Shown: positions 43,778 to 56,999, counted from the stretch's first letter. The stretch is 64,000 nt of DNA from Sipunculus nudus (GCA_026874595.1 CM049313.1:20719508-20783507); one strand, 5' to 3'. A program made the numbers and translations. The notes: generated from the letters alone by a model not told the origin.

Positions 43778-44760
43778 TTAAAACTTAGCATTTTTCTCTG
43801 TCAGTACCACCAGCGGGGCTGCAATTTCGGCATAATTTTTCACAAATTGCCTATAAAACCCACAGCTGCCTAGCAGACCGCGAACACCCATAACGTTTTT
43901 GCCTGCAACCGTGTTTCTTATGGCTTCAGGCTTTTCGGGACAGGCAGCTTCCCTTCTGCTAATATGATGTGGCCCAGCAGTTTTACTGCTGGTTTTACAA
44001 AATTGCATTTTGAGGCCTTGAGTTTCAGGTTGTGTCTTTTAGGACAACAAAATACCTTTTTCAAGTATTGGACATATTCCTCTCTGCTTTTACTAAATAC
44101 AACAATGTTTTCTATATAGACACGGGCACAATGGTCTAGCAGAGACTCCATTGCGGCTCAGCTCATGGATCTTTGGAATGCAGAGGGCGCTACTGAGAGC
44201 CCGAATGGGCATCGTACAAACTCATATAGTCCACTAGGTGTCGCCATTGCTGTAATGGGTATGCTGTCCGGGTACATGGCTCATTGATGGTATCCTGACT
44301 TCAAATCGAGGATGGAATAAACCTTGGCTCACTGTAAGTCATCAAAAATGTCAGCTAAGCTTAGGAGACGTAAACTTGCCTGCCTAAAATGTCTGATTTA
44401 CCTTCAAGTAGTCGACTACTAGTCGCACCGAACCGTCCGGTTTGTTAACAAGGGACACAGGACTACTATCGGGTGACCTACTTGGTCTAATTATTCATTC
44501 TTTAAGTAGTCTTTGTACTTGCTGTTCAAGTACCGTTTTCTTTGGCAGGGGAACCCTGTATTGGGGAAGGGATGTGACCAGCCCATTTGTCCTGACTTTT
44601 AAAGGCAGCAGACTTGAAATAGGCATTTTCTCCTTGGATGAGGCGAACACATCACTGAACTGTCTAGGGACAGTATCCAGGTCTGCATCAGCATAACATG
44701 ACCGTGTGATGAAAATTTTAGATGGTGTTCCCATGTATTCGTGTTTGACCTTGAACATGC
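43778..44760 (-). pseudogene. Gypsy reverse transcriptase remnant, catalytic box altered
   Basis: Segments at 44495-44758, 44160-44225, 43918-44151 and 43778-44008 cover the RT. They include FSDVFASSKEKMPISSLLPL with LPQYRVPLPKK, RLLKE (start of the fingers), FVRCPFGLSVAPSAFQR, and VYIENIVVFSKS, where YxDD is expected. The connection piece is VRGLLGSCGFYRQFVKNYAE. The catalytic pair reads E-N (44107-44112), so this copy is inactive apart from its stops. Confidence 0.9.
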
Positions 44761-44859
44761 GTCGGTATCATGTTAATGTATTTTGTTTAAGGTAAAGCGT
44801 AGCATGTCCCCTATTCAGAACATCACATCCTAAAATAATGTCATATGGTAATTCTGGTA

Positions 44860-45130
44860 CCACAAAGAGGCTTAGATGCAGGAATTGCATGTAGGTAACG
44901 CCAGGAACCACGAGCTTATTACCTGTGAATGACTGCAGACCATGGGGAGGGACTTGGAGGGTAAAGTTTCATTTATTTTATTTAATTCCATAAAGGTGTC
45001 ATGCCGCATCAACGAAACAGACGCCCCGGTATCAATGAGTGCTTCTAGGCTTGCTTGGGCATATTCTAGTCTAATGAATGAGCGTCCTTGTTTATACTGT
45101 GATGCGACTTTCACAAATTTCAATGATGTG
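44860..45130 (-). pseudogene. Gypsy aspartic protease remnant
   Basis: The open segment 44872-45123 contains LEALIDTGASVSLMRHDTF. The DTGAS catalytic motif of retropepsins is intact, preceded by the usual hydrophobic strand. The second half of the domain, with the ILG-type turn, is recognisable only weakly. The position between gag and RT fits pol order. The frame is not continuous with gag or RT. Confidence 0.8.
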
Positions 45131-45469
45131 GGGGCTGTTCGCCTGATCGGTTCAAGCTGTATGTGTATCCCTCATGGAGGATTTCTAGAGGAGGGTCAGG
45201 GTATTCCTGCTCCTCAGGTTGCACAAGGTGAATTTGTACATTAGACTGCTGTACCTAACTGACCATGGGTTAAATCTGCCGGCCATACTGATCAATGTAG
45301 CCCAGTCTGGGTCCATTTGTTTGCCGTGATGGCAATTATGTATTGTGTCGTGAGTGGGTCTGTGTGTATGTTGTGGAGGGTATCCTAGCCCATGTATGGT
45401 TCTGGGGGGCCTCGTGGGACTTGTAGGCCCTGTCCATTCACTCTATTGAGGGCATAGCACTGGCTCCGT

Positions 45470-46040
45470 ATGTGACCCAGTTTAGAGCAAAAGCTGCAGA
45501 ATGGTCTATTATTCTACTGCGATTTTTCTACTGATTGTGTTTTGTCTATTTTGTGTCTTCCTGATGCCAAAATTTTTGAAGCGTATGTTTATTAGATCTA
45601 TTTCCATGAGGGTTTCTGCTCTTGTGTCTCTCCCCAATTTTTGGAAAGCAAGATCGTCATACAGCATGTTTCTGGCTGTTTGCATTGCCTGGTCTATGTC
45701 CTGACATGTTATGACTGCCCTTGCAGCAACAGCATTGCTTAAACTGCAAGCATAATGCTCCACAAACTCATTAGTTTTGTCTGCAGAGGGGTTAGAGCCA
45801 TATAGGTTGACAACCATTTGGCTAAATATGTCGTTGTGCTCCTCAAGAGTCACGTTGGGCCTCTGTCGGAACTTGGTCAATCTATTTTTTATATAGTCAT
45901 TGTCGTCAGGTGGCAGAAAGGTAAACTTAATATGTTTGATAATTTCCTATCCAGATGTCATTTTGTCAAGGCAATAAAAAACCCATTTAACGGTTCTTTT
46001 CTACCCGGTTTCATTTCGTCTTTTGCAAAAAGAAAATAAA
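45470..46040 (-). pseudogene. Gypsy gag remnant with CCHC zinc knuckle
   Basis: The open segment 45509-45880 has the retrotransposon gag fold signature (TKFRQRPNVTLEEHNDIFSQ, then FVEHYACSLSNA). After stops around 45505-45515, the minus strand at about 45470-45530 encodes CSFCSKLGHIRSQC, an exact CX2CX4HX4C nucleocapsid zinc knuckle. Weaker gag similarity extends upstream to about 46040 in other frames. Gag normally packages element RNA. The N-terminus is missing or unrecognisable, and the frame is broken. Confidence 0.75.
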
Positions 46041-46194
46041 GACAGGTTTACTTTTTTTTTCTAAAGTTTCCGTGTCTCCATTTGTAAAGACAAGACAAGG
46101 CAGTTTTACAGTATTTTCCTACACAAAGATAGCTTTACTTTTTTTTCTACACTGTTCAGTTCCTTCGTATGTAAAGACAAGGCGGTTTCAATTT

Positions 46195-46912
46195 TTTTTT
46201 GCTTCATAGTGATCACCCTGCGTCCGTCTCTCCTGCCGTCCAAAAGCGCACAAAACTTTACCGTTTGACCTAGAAACTTCTAACTTACATCACGGTAGGT
46301 CCTTGGTAAATTTCAGGACCTATATTTTTCGAGTTACGTACGTTTTTGTATGTTTTAGAACTTTAAAAAGCAGATGTTCAAGGCGGCAAAACAAAAATTT
46401 TGCACTCAACCGTAAAACTAAAACATTTTGCATGAACTGCACATATAACATAAATACCATTAAAAAATTGTGAAGAAAGCCAGTTTTTCTGAACTTTTGA
46501 GGGCGCTATTGCAAAATTTTATTATTTTTAGCTGTTGATGTGTGAAAATCACACTTTAGATAAAATATTTCATTAATGATTGCATAGATCTCTCTAAAGC
46601 CATTTCAGCTGTGGAAGACTAGGGGCAGCATCTACATTTTCTTTATTTTTACCCATTTCTATTCCTATTGTATTTTTTTGTAATCAGAAATTATGTTTGG
46701 CAATTTGTTTACAAGGCACAAATCGTAATCGATTGACCTAGAAACTTTCTCCTTAATATCAAGGTAGGTCCTTGCAAACCAGAAATCAGATCACAATGAC
46801 CTATATTTTGCGAGTTATACCTGTTGTTATTTTTTTCAGCATACACAAATTTTAAATTGACAGACTTTAAATCAGCTGATCGTCATGACCCTTGGGTCAC
46901 TTGTTCTATTTT
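46195..46912. repeat. Dispersed repeat copy sharing a terminus with 24860-24910
   Basis: It begins 'catagtgatcaccctgcgtc', has two internal copies of a 'gcacaaa..gacctagaaac' block (46250-46345 and 46705-46815), and ends 'aaatcagctgatcgtcatga' then 'cccttgggtcacttgtt'. The blocks and terminus match the array at 22930-24910, so both belong to one family. No coding was found. Confidence 0.7.
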
Positions 46913-46938
46913 GCCCAGGTCCTCGAGAAAAAAACTGG

Positions 46939-46941
<3 letters not shown>

Positions 46942-47010
<69 letters not shown>
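46942..47010. repeat. (CT)n(AT)n compound microsatellite
   Basis: About 38 bp of CT repeats pass directly into about 28 bp of AT repeats. Confidence 0.95.
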
Positions 47011-47014
<4 letters not shown>

Positions 47015-47368
47015 TATCAAGCCATGGAGTGATGAAGCTGTTCTCAAAACGATCTGCTCTCTTGTGCGGTCGTGTTATTTTATGTAACTTTAAAGAGCAC
47101 ATATTGCACGTAGTCTTGTAATATTGTTCGTGCCGACTAATCTAAAACAATACAATCTCATTCCGTATTTCAGAGAGATATGTGTAAATAGTTGCTTTAA
47201 TCACAAGTTACAATAAGTCACATAATTAAAATTGATTTTAATAAAAATGTAATGTCATACAAGAGGTGGAATTTTGTGTTGGTGTTATTTTTTTAGGCTT
47301 TCTGTAAAATTGGGCTAACTATTATTGAGAGAACAATTTAACAAGATGGGTTTAAAGTATTTTTATTC

Positions 47369-47391
47369 AGTGGCGGATCCCTCGGATCCGC
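47369..47391. repeat. DNA-element end with perfect 8-bp palindrome
   Basis: 'cagtggcggatcc' followed by 'ctcggatccgc' contains GCGGATCC-CTC-GGATCCGC. A related but opposite end, tggatcggccactga, occurs at 57961-57975. These look like terminal sequences of a common MITE family, but no complete copy could be delimited. Confidence 0.45.
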
Positions 47392-47394
47392 TTC

Positions 47395-50055
47395 TTTTTT
47401 ATCCAGTTTTGAAATAAAAGGAATCATTGATGATACCAATATAATGCTAGATTGTATTACACTCTATACGTTGGTGTTTCCTGAAAGGAATGTTGTTATA
47501 AGGGTTCTATTATATAAAGGCAGTGTAAAAGAAAATACCTATTTTCCAAAGGAATTTAGGTGCATGCATATCCCTCATAGGTTTTAACGTACACCCCTCC
47601 AACGCAAATTCCCAGTAAAGCTGCAGACCCAAACAGTCTTTATAGGGATAAATAGTCAGAGGAATAAACTGATACATGCACATGATTCAGATTGGTTAAG
47701 CTCAGTGAGTATGATCATTGTCCTCATTAGTTAGACACATTTGTGATTAATCAACCAACGGAAGAGTTGGCACGTTTGCTAATATATACTCAATATTGAC
47801 AATAAATGTGATTTCTATGACAGTTGAACACACAAAAATTTATCATCAATATAAGCAGTAAATAAATTATATAAAAAATGCTTTTTTCCTTAAGTGCATA
47901 ACCTCATTTTTGGCATATTTCTGGAGGATAGATAGAAACCATGAAATGACATAGACTATAAAAGAATAGTGATACAAACAGCACTGGAGATTGTGTGTTG
48001 ATATACAGAATTGGAAATAAAACAGATATAAATAAAGTTATATTAAAATTTTGCCCATATTTTACCTATTTGCAAGTTGGAGTATTTGCCATGTTATAAC
48101 CAACCAGGATTTACAACTGGATTAACAGATAGAATTTACCAGTGATCCTGATCAGAGACTTTGAATCCAACTGACATCAGACCAAGAATGAGAACATGGA
48201 ATGGTAGGACTAACACAGAAACTGAGAAGATAGATCCAAGATTTAGAGAAAGACAAACTTTCTCATACCAAATTCCCCTTCATAAAAAATAATAGTGAAC
48301 ATTCTGTATGTAGTTAATTTTAATAGACCATATGTGTTGACATTTAATTTCTTCTGATGAGATCAGAAAATGTTGCACACACAAAAAATCACACATTCAT
48401 ACATTGCATGATTGCTATATACTTTAAAACCTGAATTTTTGCTCATTCTTAAGGCCTATGTATAATCTAAAATTCATAAAATGCAGATACTTTTTGAATA
48501 TGTATTAACTAGCTAGTCAGTCACTGTTTTATCCACCGTGTAACCAAATGTGTTATTAACAACATAGTTCATATTTAAGAAAGTGGCATTTTATTGGACT
48601 TACAAGGCAGGATCTACACAAACCCACATGTATATCCAACCACCATATTCTTCAATTGCTGATTAGAGCGGAGACTTGATTAACATTTGTGATTATGAAC
48701 GTTCTCAGCAGCCGTTCTTTTAAGCTTGAGCACTGCCTATCTTAATTAGCTGGGCCATGACCCTTAATTAGTGCTTCACCCTTCAGAGTTTAACGCATGC
48801 AGTTTGCATGAAAATTCCTATATTTATACACGATAAAGAGTAATTCAAGACAAATGGTTTGCGTTAATGCTGTTATACAACTGTCACTTCCGTAAACATT
48901 TCAATCAGCCATCAAAGACAAAATTACTCTTTTCAATTTTTTAAAATTTTTTCAAAACAGTATTTCAGTCACGTACATATTTTAATATTTTTTACAAACC
49001 ATCAAGAATAAAATATTTCAACCTTGCTCATGTTTAAAACATGTAATCTTAAAAGCATTATTTCATCTTTTAAATTTTGCTTATAAACAAGTTGAGGCTA
49101 CTTTTAACAGATTGTCCTTGATCGGTTTGTCAATATTTAAAATTTATGGAAGAAAGAAGACTGTTATTAAAAACATGAGACCTGTGTTAAGCCCGACACT
49201 AGTCTTTAGATCTACTTCACTACCATATTTGATTGGTACATTCTGTGTTAAAATAACCAAGCATTAAAATTATCAAGTTTTACCATTTGCACTTGAAACA
49301 TGACACTTTTTATTTGCTCTGTATTTGTTTATCTCCTTTTTATGACAGAAAATGCAAAGGCAAGTGAAGCAGGGATCAGTTTAGTAATAATGTATGGCGT
49401 CCTTCATGCCAAAATTACAGATCCCTGTTATGAGCAGAAAGTTTTGATCTCATGTTGCAGTGCACTCTCTCCTGTAAAGATGGACCTTGTCCCTTCCATT
49501 GTATTTGATTTTAAGTCTTCTTAACTGACCCGACCAACCTTAGAGTGAGTGTAAACTTTACACATTGTGCACACTTTCATTTGATTAAAATACATTTCTG
49601 CATGGAAGGAAAATGGAATTAAAAAAACCCTGACAATATTGCACGTCATTATGTCAGAGATAATTCAAATACCCTTTAAAACATGCATTGACTAATAATG
49701 TGATGCTTTAACTAGTAAAATAGTTTAAAAGTTTGTTAAGTTCATATACCTAATGGCATTGAAAGGGGAATAAGATGTTAATTATGATTATATTATTATT
49801 TGGTACATACAGGTTTAAACTATATAAATAAATGTGTCCTGAAACCTATCTGTGTTGTTGAGATAAATGGTGTACGGTAAATAAATATCCATTAGATAAA
49901 TATATTTTAAAATAAATAGATGGAATTGACGTCATGTTTCAGTTAACCTTTCCTTAATCATTTGACTTAAGTAATTTCTGAAAACAATTTAATTATGGCA
50001 TCATACCGTGTATTCCTACAGGAACCTATCATAACATTAAGCTGACATGTCTGAT
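47395..50055. other. AT-rich stretch with no gene seen
   Basis: No coding exon, RNA gene or transposon was recognised. A 74-codon plus-strand frame at 49300-49524 begins with a hydrophobic segment (MTLFICSVFVYLLFM), but nothing else supports it as a gene. Confidence 0.5.
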
Positions 50056-50059
50056 ACAC

Positions 50060-50480
50060 AACAGAATATTCCTGGTATTTTCATGTTATTTTCATGACTT
50101 TACATAATATTCCAAAAATCATGCTTTGTAATTTTACAGTTAAATTTACTGGCAGTAGGGTTGCAAGTCAATTTTACTGTAATAATTACAGTAAAATGCA
50201 TGTTACACCACAATATGTCCATGTGAATTTTAGGAATTTCATGCTATTTGACATGACATTTCATCAGATCTTACTGGAATTTCATGTTATTTTAAATGAC
50301 ATTTTATGTGACCTTACAGGAATTTTATGTTATTTAACATGACATTATATGTGATCTCATAGGAATTTCATGTTATGTACATGACATTACAGGTTATTTT
50401 ACATAACATTCCAGAAAACATTCTCTGTAATTTTACAGTAAGATTAACTGGCAGCAGGGTTGCCAGTAAATTTTACTTTT
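50060..50480. repeat. Tandem units of about 50-60 bp flanked by an 80-bp direct repeat
   Basis: Direct repeats at about 50100-50178 and 50398-50478 share 'tgtaattttacagt', 'actggcag.agggttgc' and 'attttact'. Between them lie at least four imperfect copies of 'ggaatttcatgttatttnac' + 'atgacatt', spaced about 50-60 bp. A hairpin 'attttactgtaa/ttacagtaaaat' sits at 50175-50203. This is a non-autonomous element of unknown class. Confidence 0.75.
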
Positions 50481-50489
50481 AAAAACATA

Positions 50490-53400
50490 GAATTTATAAC
50501 AGTGCATATATTCAGTCCGAATGAGATTTTCACCAATATAACCCCGAAACCGCACATCACCCATTGCTAATCAATGCTCTCATAGTGGTAGAATAACTAT
50601 TTATTAGACCATGCAATATGTAACAATAAGATGGCTTAGCCTGTCAGCGTGGCGCCCGCTGAGATATTCAAGTGTACACGCGACCGTGGTCTCTCCTGGT
50701 CACCATGTTCGCAGTCAACATATAAAACATTTACCCGCTTGCTGAAAAAAATTCACAATTCGCATATTGGCAGTGGCTCAGGGACGTGATACAAGTGGTC
50801 TCGCAAATACTGCGCTGACATTTCGGCAGAGGGAACCCGACCTATCGTTACTGTTAAAATACCGTGAAAAAGTTTGTCTTAATAATCCAAATTAACTGTT
50901 TCTTTTGCAGTATTAATTTGTATGTAAAACAGCCAACCAATTTGTGCTCTTACTCTCAACAGTATAGCTTACTATGATATCTATCCTATAGTATTAATAC
51001 TTCTGACTTGTCCAGGAAATAACGGGGAAATGGCTCAAACAAAAAATTAAGTGCAGCAGCCCATCTTGTAGCTTATCAACATTAAAAGTCACTTATTAAT
51101 ATATATGTATATGTGAATTTTGGTGCTGATAGCTGCACTGGTTTATGATATGTCAGGTTACAGAAATTCCATCAGCTATGCACAGGAATTGATGATAAAA
51201 ACGAAATTTATTCTTATTGGATTGCCCTTGCTTTAGGAAACTTGTTACCATGATCTGACATTGATCTGACTGATATAATTAAGAAAGGTAAACATTAATG
51301 GGGGAGTCATCAGGTAACAGACATTACATCAGTTATGCTATAACGTTTGCTACCAACAAATCAAAATGATGAACGATTTTATTTATATTCCAACTGCAAC
51401 CTCATATTCACATTATAACATACACTGTTCTGTAAGAAAATCTATATATGCGGTAAATGCAATGCCACTTCAACGATTTTATGCCCACGTTTGTGTGTAC
51501 ATATCCGTGACGCTCAGCGGAATTTGAAACACTGCTAAAGGTAAAAATCATAAATATAGGTCACAGTGACCTAGTAAGTGTTTTACAAAGAGAGTTTACC
51601 ATAACGTTACGTATATGCCTACCTTTTTTTTTAAAGTTGCGTTCTACTATACACCATATATAGTTTTTGTTACATTATCTCTGTTGAGTTTTTGTGCATG
51701 ATAGTTGGAACAATTATCGAAGTAGTAATATCGAACGATAATACCATTTTATTCATAGTCGTGCCACAAACAGCTTAGTCTGCATACCATTCAGGAAACG
51801 TGGAATATACCATATCGATTAACAGAAAATAGGTCAAAATAAGTGGCACTTCTAGCTTACATACACGAACAGCCATATTATTTAAACATTTAATAGTTAA
51901 TGTAAATAACATTTTACAATTAAACACAGAAAGAATGAACTTTTTCAATCTGGCACTTTAAAGTTCCTAAAGCAGCCAACTGGAAGATAATTTATTCTCT
52001 ATTCTGCATATTTGACAGATATTTAACTGTCCTCTAAAAGCTCAGTGTTTGAGTGTTTGAAGATAATCATACATAAGTAGGAAGACATGGGAAAGCTGCC
52101 ATTGTCTCATCGATCACTGGAGCAACATGAACCAAGTAAATATACTTGAAACCACCTGCAGTATACATTGCCATATCGGTAACAAGACAATATGAACTAA
52201 ATAAACCCCGATGTCATCTACAGCTTGGATTGATACTTCGGGCAGAGGACAAATCTGCTCCAATTTAGCACTGATGGAACATGCAGTTCCTGAGATACTG
52301 GGCAAGAGATACTATGTAGCAGACATTTTAAGTCAAACTTTGTAAACTTTTGAAGTCAAACTTTGTAAACTTTTATTTCCAAAAAGGGAAATTTTATAGT
52401 GTAATTTAACTTACATTCAAACTCTTTTAATTGCCTTGTCTCTACAAAATAGCTGATAGTTATACCAAAGCTGAAGTGTTAATGGGTGTTTCCCTTTGGG
52501 CGTATATGCGTGAAAAATTGCTCATATGATTTTGTTACTGAGGTGTTTCCATGTGTCCGCCAGCGTATCTTGGTATGTGCGTCTATTCATAAAAATCGCC
52601 ACAGGAGTAAACTGACGTCACTTCAGCATGTTTTTGTGGAAGGCCTGCTCAATCAACTGTACACATATATAAGTCTACCAGTTCAAGCACATACACATAT
52701 ACGCGTACATGGAAACACAATTTTTTCATGCATATCAGGACATACGCATATACAGGCACATGAAAACACACCTATATATGGCTTTCTTATTTGGAGCAAA
52801 AGTGGCATATAATAAAGTAATATTACTGTACACTTTCAAGTTTAGTCTTGCCGCTTTTCGTGGAACATTTGATAACATATACTGTTGTTGGATTCATGTT
52901 CGCAAGGCTCAAATTTAGCGATTTTTTCATTTGAACTTTTCTCGAGAGTTTCAGAAAAAAAAGTAAACCAGTATTTGCATTTATTATATGATATAAATAA
53001 ATTCCACAATATCTAATTTATTTCTGTTACAGTCGTTATATTATTATAATAATGTGTTTGCATGGTCCGGTTCAAATACTATGCACAAAATAGGAATCAT
53101 AGTCTCTTTATCATCCTAGTGTATTAGGTATCTTATTCCCGAATGAGTCATATTCGCGATTATTTTCCATTATCGAAAAAAACGCGACAATAGTATTAAA
53201 TTTTGTATGCAAACATACACATAAAATCATCAATTATTGCAATCAGTAGCCCCATAACCGAAAGAACACTTTCCTGATTCTGTTAAAACGTTGCTTACTG
53301 ATATGTTTGAATGTGTAGATGAAGCACATTATTTCCCATTAAAATATTTCCATAAAAACAAAGTTAGTAAAAATAAGGAGTCTAGATTTCTGGGTTCCAA

Positions 53401-54100
53401 TTTTGCGGTCCACATTTTGCAAAATATGAGTCTCAGTGGTCTAATTTCAGCTCAAAAGATTCCCTAGGATCTCATGGATGATAAGTTAGATGTTTCTACG
53501 TCTAACAAATACGATATGTGTCCCATGAGTGGACTGAGTTGAAATCGGACGTTACAGTAAAACTGCAAAATAGACGTTCCTACTTTGCACAGTTGGAACA
53601 CACTGAAAAGTACTGAGGCACATCCTATTTGCTTGAGGAGAGGTTTTATATAAGCCAATATTTAAAGAAAATTTTTTTATTAAATTTGAAATTTGGGTAT
53701 ATGGCATGGAATAACCCAATTTTAAATTTTCAATAACTTTGGAGGGAGAAGAGTTATCAATGCTACGACCACTTACACTACCTAGGGTCGACCCACATCT
53801 GCCTAAGCATCATTAACCCTTTAGTTTAATGTACAGTTCTAAATTTTTTCTTGCTCTGGTTAAAACAAGGTTTATAGGTTATTCTGTGTAACAAGTGACT
53901 GATTTTACGCATGTTCGATGCACCAGCTAAATTTACATACTACAAACTGATCGTTTTTGTACTTAAATGCAAAAGGTTAAAATAGTAGTAGTTATGAAAC
54001 GACACTTCAACAAAACACGAGGGTCGGGGATGGCTGCATGTATGGTATTTTGTTGTTAAGAATACTTCCCACTATTAACCTTAATACATGGATCTTTATG
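50490..54100. other. AT-rich stretch with no gene seen
   Basis: Several short frames (up to 108 codons at 52486-52812) lack any family signature and overlap low-complexity sequence such as the cacatacac/acgcata repeats. A short direct repeat 'aagtcaaactttgtaaactttt' lies at 52330-52375. No splice-bounded exon or RNA gene was recognised. Confidence 0.5.
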
Positions 54101-54249
54101 GGTTCAAAGTTCGTTCACAGCGATATCTCAGGGTTTCGTGCAGTGCTCTAGCGTGTGTCCCTTTTTTTATTTATGGAATCTTTCTTTTTGCTGAAGTTTT
54201 TTATACATTTTTGTTATGTCTTCTTCTTCACATAAACGAAGAACGATGA

Positions 54250-54345
54250 TTTCATTCTATCTATAGGATCTTTAGCGTGCATAAAAAATACTGCTCAATA
54301 AATGGGCTAACCAGCTTACAATACTCTCTTGAGGACGCATTTTTG
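54250..54345. repeat. Dispersed repeat, copy 2
   Basis: 'ttctatctataggatcttta' and the following diverged block match 13264-13360 in order and orientation. Confidence 0.5.
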
Positions 54346-55640
54346 ATTATTCCTTGATGGCATCCCTGAATCCGGATTGTGTGTCTTATTGACACGAAAA
54401 TCTAAACGAGTCGTCATTGGCCCACTCCCGAAAGCCCTGGAAATTTCATGAAATTCTATTTATTACTGCTTGAGTTATGTTGATAATAAACACACAGACA
54501 CACAGATAGGGATGAACGCACGCCAGGTACAATTAATCCCTACCATTATAATGGTCTTCAAGGTCGGTCTGTTTAAACAAAACGCAATGCTGGTTCTCTG
54601 TCTTTTCAGTAAACACTGAAGTTCCCAGTAAATTATTCAAGCTTTAAAGTTACGATATTATTTCCTGTATTAACTGAGACTGCTGATGTCTTTGGTAAAA
54701 TGGCCTTACTTTTAGAACATATGTAATTTCTAACTGAACTGTGGGTAAATCCTGCCAAACAACTTCGTATTACGCTCCTGTGACGGATGTAGGAGCTTGT
54801 TTTTTTAGCTGTTAGTAATGGCGGCAGATATGTTAACACACACAAAACATCCATGTGACCGGCGGTGGCTGACTGCGAATGTGCAGACGTTGAAAGGTCA
54901 CTAGCTATTCTTAGTGAGAGCATGTGAAGCAACGCCATCTTCATCATTTGTATAACTCGTCTGATTTGCCATCAAATATCCTTGTTTACGGTCGGCGGCC
55001 ATTTTGGAGGGCCCTACACAGGTATTTTAACACATAGTTACAAACGAAGGACAGTCGGTGTACCGAGGGATCGGTGCTTTTAGCAGATATTTCAATGAAA
55101 GGTTCAGGTTCAAGAGGTAATCAGGGGCGGGTCCAGGATTAAGGAAAAAACGGAAGGTCCAACACAGGATGACAAAAGACAAAGAAAACGTCCCTAGGTC
55201 AAGAAAAAAAGGGGGCCGCAGGCTTAAAAAATTTGTTGCAACAGCTGCAAAAGGATGATCTCTGGACCCCCCCCCCCCCCGGAAACCGCTCCTTATGATT
55301 TTTATTTGATACAAATCAAGTTCCTTTAAATTTTAGTCCGTATCAAAGAAAGATAAGACATATATTTTGTACTTAAGTACAAAGTGCCATAACTTTAGTT
55401 TGGTGAAAAGATATCCTTCAGTTAGAAACTAAATAATGTATCATATGTATTATCATATAATATCTTCTGCATACATGCAATATTTGCAGATTGTTAGAGC
55501 TGGTTTAAGATCCCCTTTTTGGCCTTATCAGCGGGTGGAAGTGTCGAATACATGTTAGATTGAAAGGACGGCATGTACACAAGAAAAGTGTAGTGGTACA
55601 CCTATAGATATGTCTTCGTCAGTTTGTTTGTCGAAATAAA
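54346..55640. other. No gene recognised
   Basis: Minus-strand frames at 54633-54947 (104 codons) and 55027-55314 (95 codons) show no family resemblance. The latter spans a 14-C tract (55267-55280), which argues against real coding. No other structure was noted. Confidence 0.45.
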
Positions 55641-55642
55641 AC

Positions 55643-55875
55643 ATGATCAGCTGATCGTGCGTCATCGGGATATACTAGTTTCTGTGCATGTGCCATCATA
55701 ACTGTATTCACTGGCATTCGGGGATAAAGTATCCCCGAACGTGACTGCCAGAGTTAAAACGTTGGACAGGTTAGAAGACTCGGGACCTTTGTATGAATAA
55801 GCTAACACGGCAGTGGATACTTATTGAAAACACATATTGCACAGAGTGGGCGTTATCACTGTCTTCTCGCCGTCA
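55643..55875. repeat. Dispersed repeat related to 16283-16520
   Basis: It shares 'gtgcgtcatcggga', 'ttcactggcattcgggga' and 'gggcgttatcactg' in the same order as the earlier copy. Confidence 0.65.
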
Positions 55876-55879
55876 AATG

Positions 55880-56940
55880 CAGCGACGTTGGTTCCTTGTG
55901 TGGCAGTATATCGCCTGTGCACACCAACATTAGCAATGACCCTGACGTTGCAGGTATGTGGTTACACTAACGCACTCACACACACGCACATGGCGAACGT
56001 TGACAGCATTTCGTATGCTTTTATTTATATCTTAACATGTCTTCAATATATATCAATGTCTACAGTATTAGGAAAGCCCATGGCTCACTTGTGTTAGGTA
56101 CATATAATACCGCGTGCATGACACAAGTTTATATTGCCTTTAAATTCACGTGTGCCAATCCTTTTACAAAACTTTAAATACTACTGACTATAGCGCATAG
56201 CTCCACGAAATCAAAAACAAAACTCCGATCGGCATCAACAATTTATGTAATTTCTTACTTGGCCCATGTTACGCCCGAGCCGCACAAACTAAAGAATTAG
56301 GTTCTGTCCTTTTTACATAAATCTGCTTATAAACAATCACAGAAACAAGTACGGGTGGAAACAAAACCTCCTTACCGTAAGTTATTATAGGAAGCACTCT
56401 ATATGAACAAATATAACAGAAGTCAAAGTACCAATATAAAAAATGAAGGAAATATGAGACGGTAGAGCGGGGGACCCCTCCAAGAAATTGGTTGATGTGT
56501 CATACAATCCGTTTGTCGATGCAACTGAAGCTTGGGATAATTATAGCTTACCTGCTGGCAAGCTATTACGCGCACATGCCATTAATGATCGGTATGCTTT
56601 ATTTGACGATAGCGAGGTCGTTACTAGATGTTCAGGAAGTCAAATGATTTATTACACTAAAGGAAGCAAAGTGATGCATTATCATAATTATATCTTGTTG
56701 TGTTTAAACAAGGCTACATTTTCTGGAGCTTGTTGATAACAAATCCATCACAATGTGTTCATGGTGTTATTTCATTCAATTTTATATTTAAGCAAGTTTT
56801 ACAGTGAGAAATACAGAAGTCAACATGTCTACTGCATGTATTGTTGAGCTTCCTTACGTTGAAAGGGGAGGGTTGTATTTTGATGAGTTTGTTTCTCCAC
56901 CATTTTTATTTCAATACCAAACACGTTCTGCAGGTGGACC
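55880..56940. other. No gene recognised
   Basis: The 82-codon frame at 56488-56736 has no recognisable motif. The rest is AT-rich with no element identified. Confidence 0.45.
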
Positions 56941-56999
56941 TTCTTAGGTCCCTACGGGTGGAAAACCATAAATTTCATTTTTCTTGAAGGTTTCCTCTA

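Larger units (their letters stand above)
40190..46040 (-). mobile_element. Degenerate Ty3/Gypsy LTR retrotransposon with an extra downstream region
   Basis: On the minus strand the order is gag, protease, RT, RNase H, integrase, which defines Ty3/Gypsy (Metaviridae). A downstream region may be envelope-like. All domains are interrupted by stops or frameshifts. Neither LTR was found. The 5' part of gag fades near 46040, and a different repeat starts by 46195. The lineage was not determined. Confidence 0.85.

Noticed and set aside
46872-47102. Open frame with Arg-Glu and Ile-Tyr runs
   Set aside because: It is a translation of the (CT)n(AT)n microsatellite.
49300-49524. Small secreted or membrane protein candidate with a hydrophobic start
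   Set aside because: There is no recognisable family, no conserved motif and no supporting splice or regulatory signal. A hydrophobic start is common in AT-rich chance frames.
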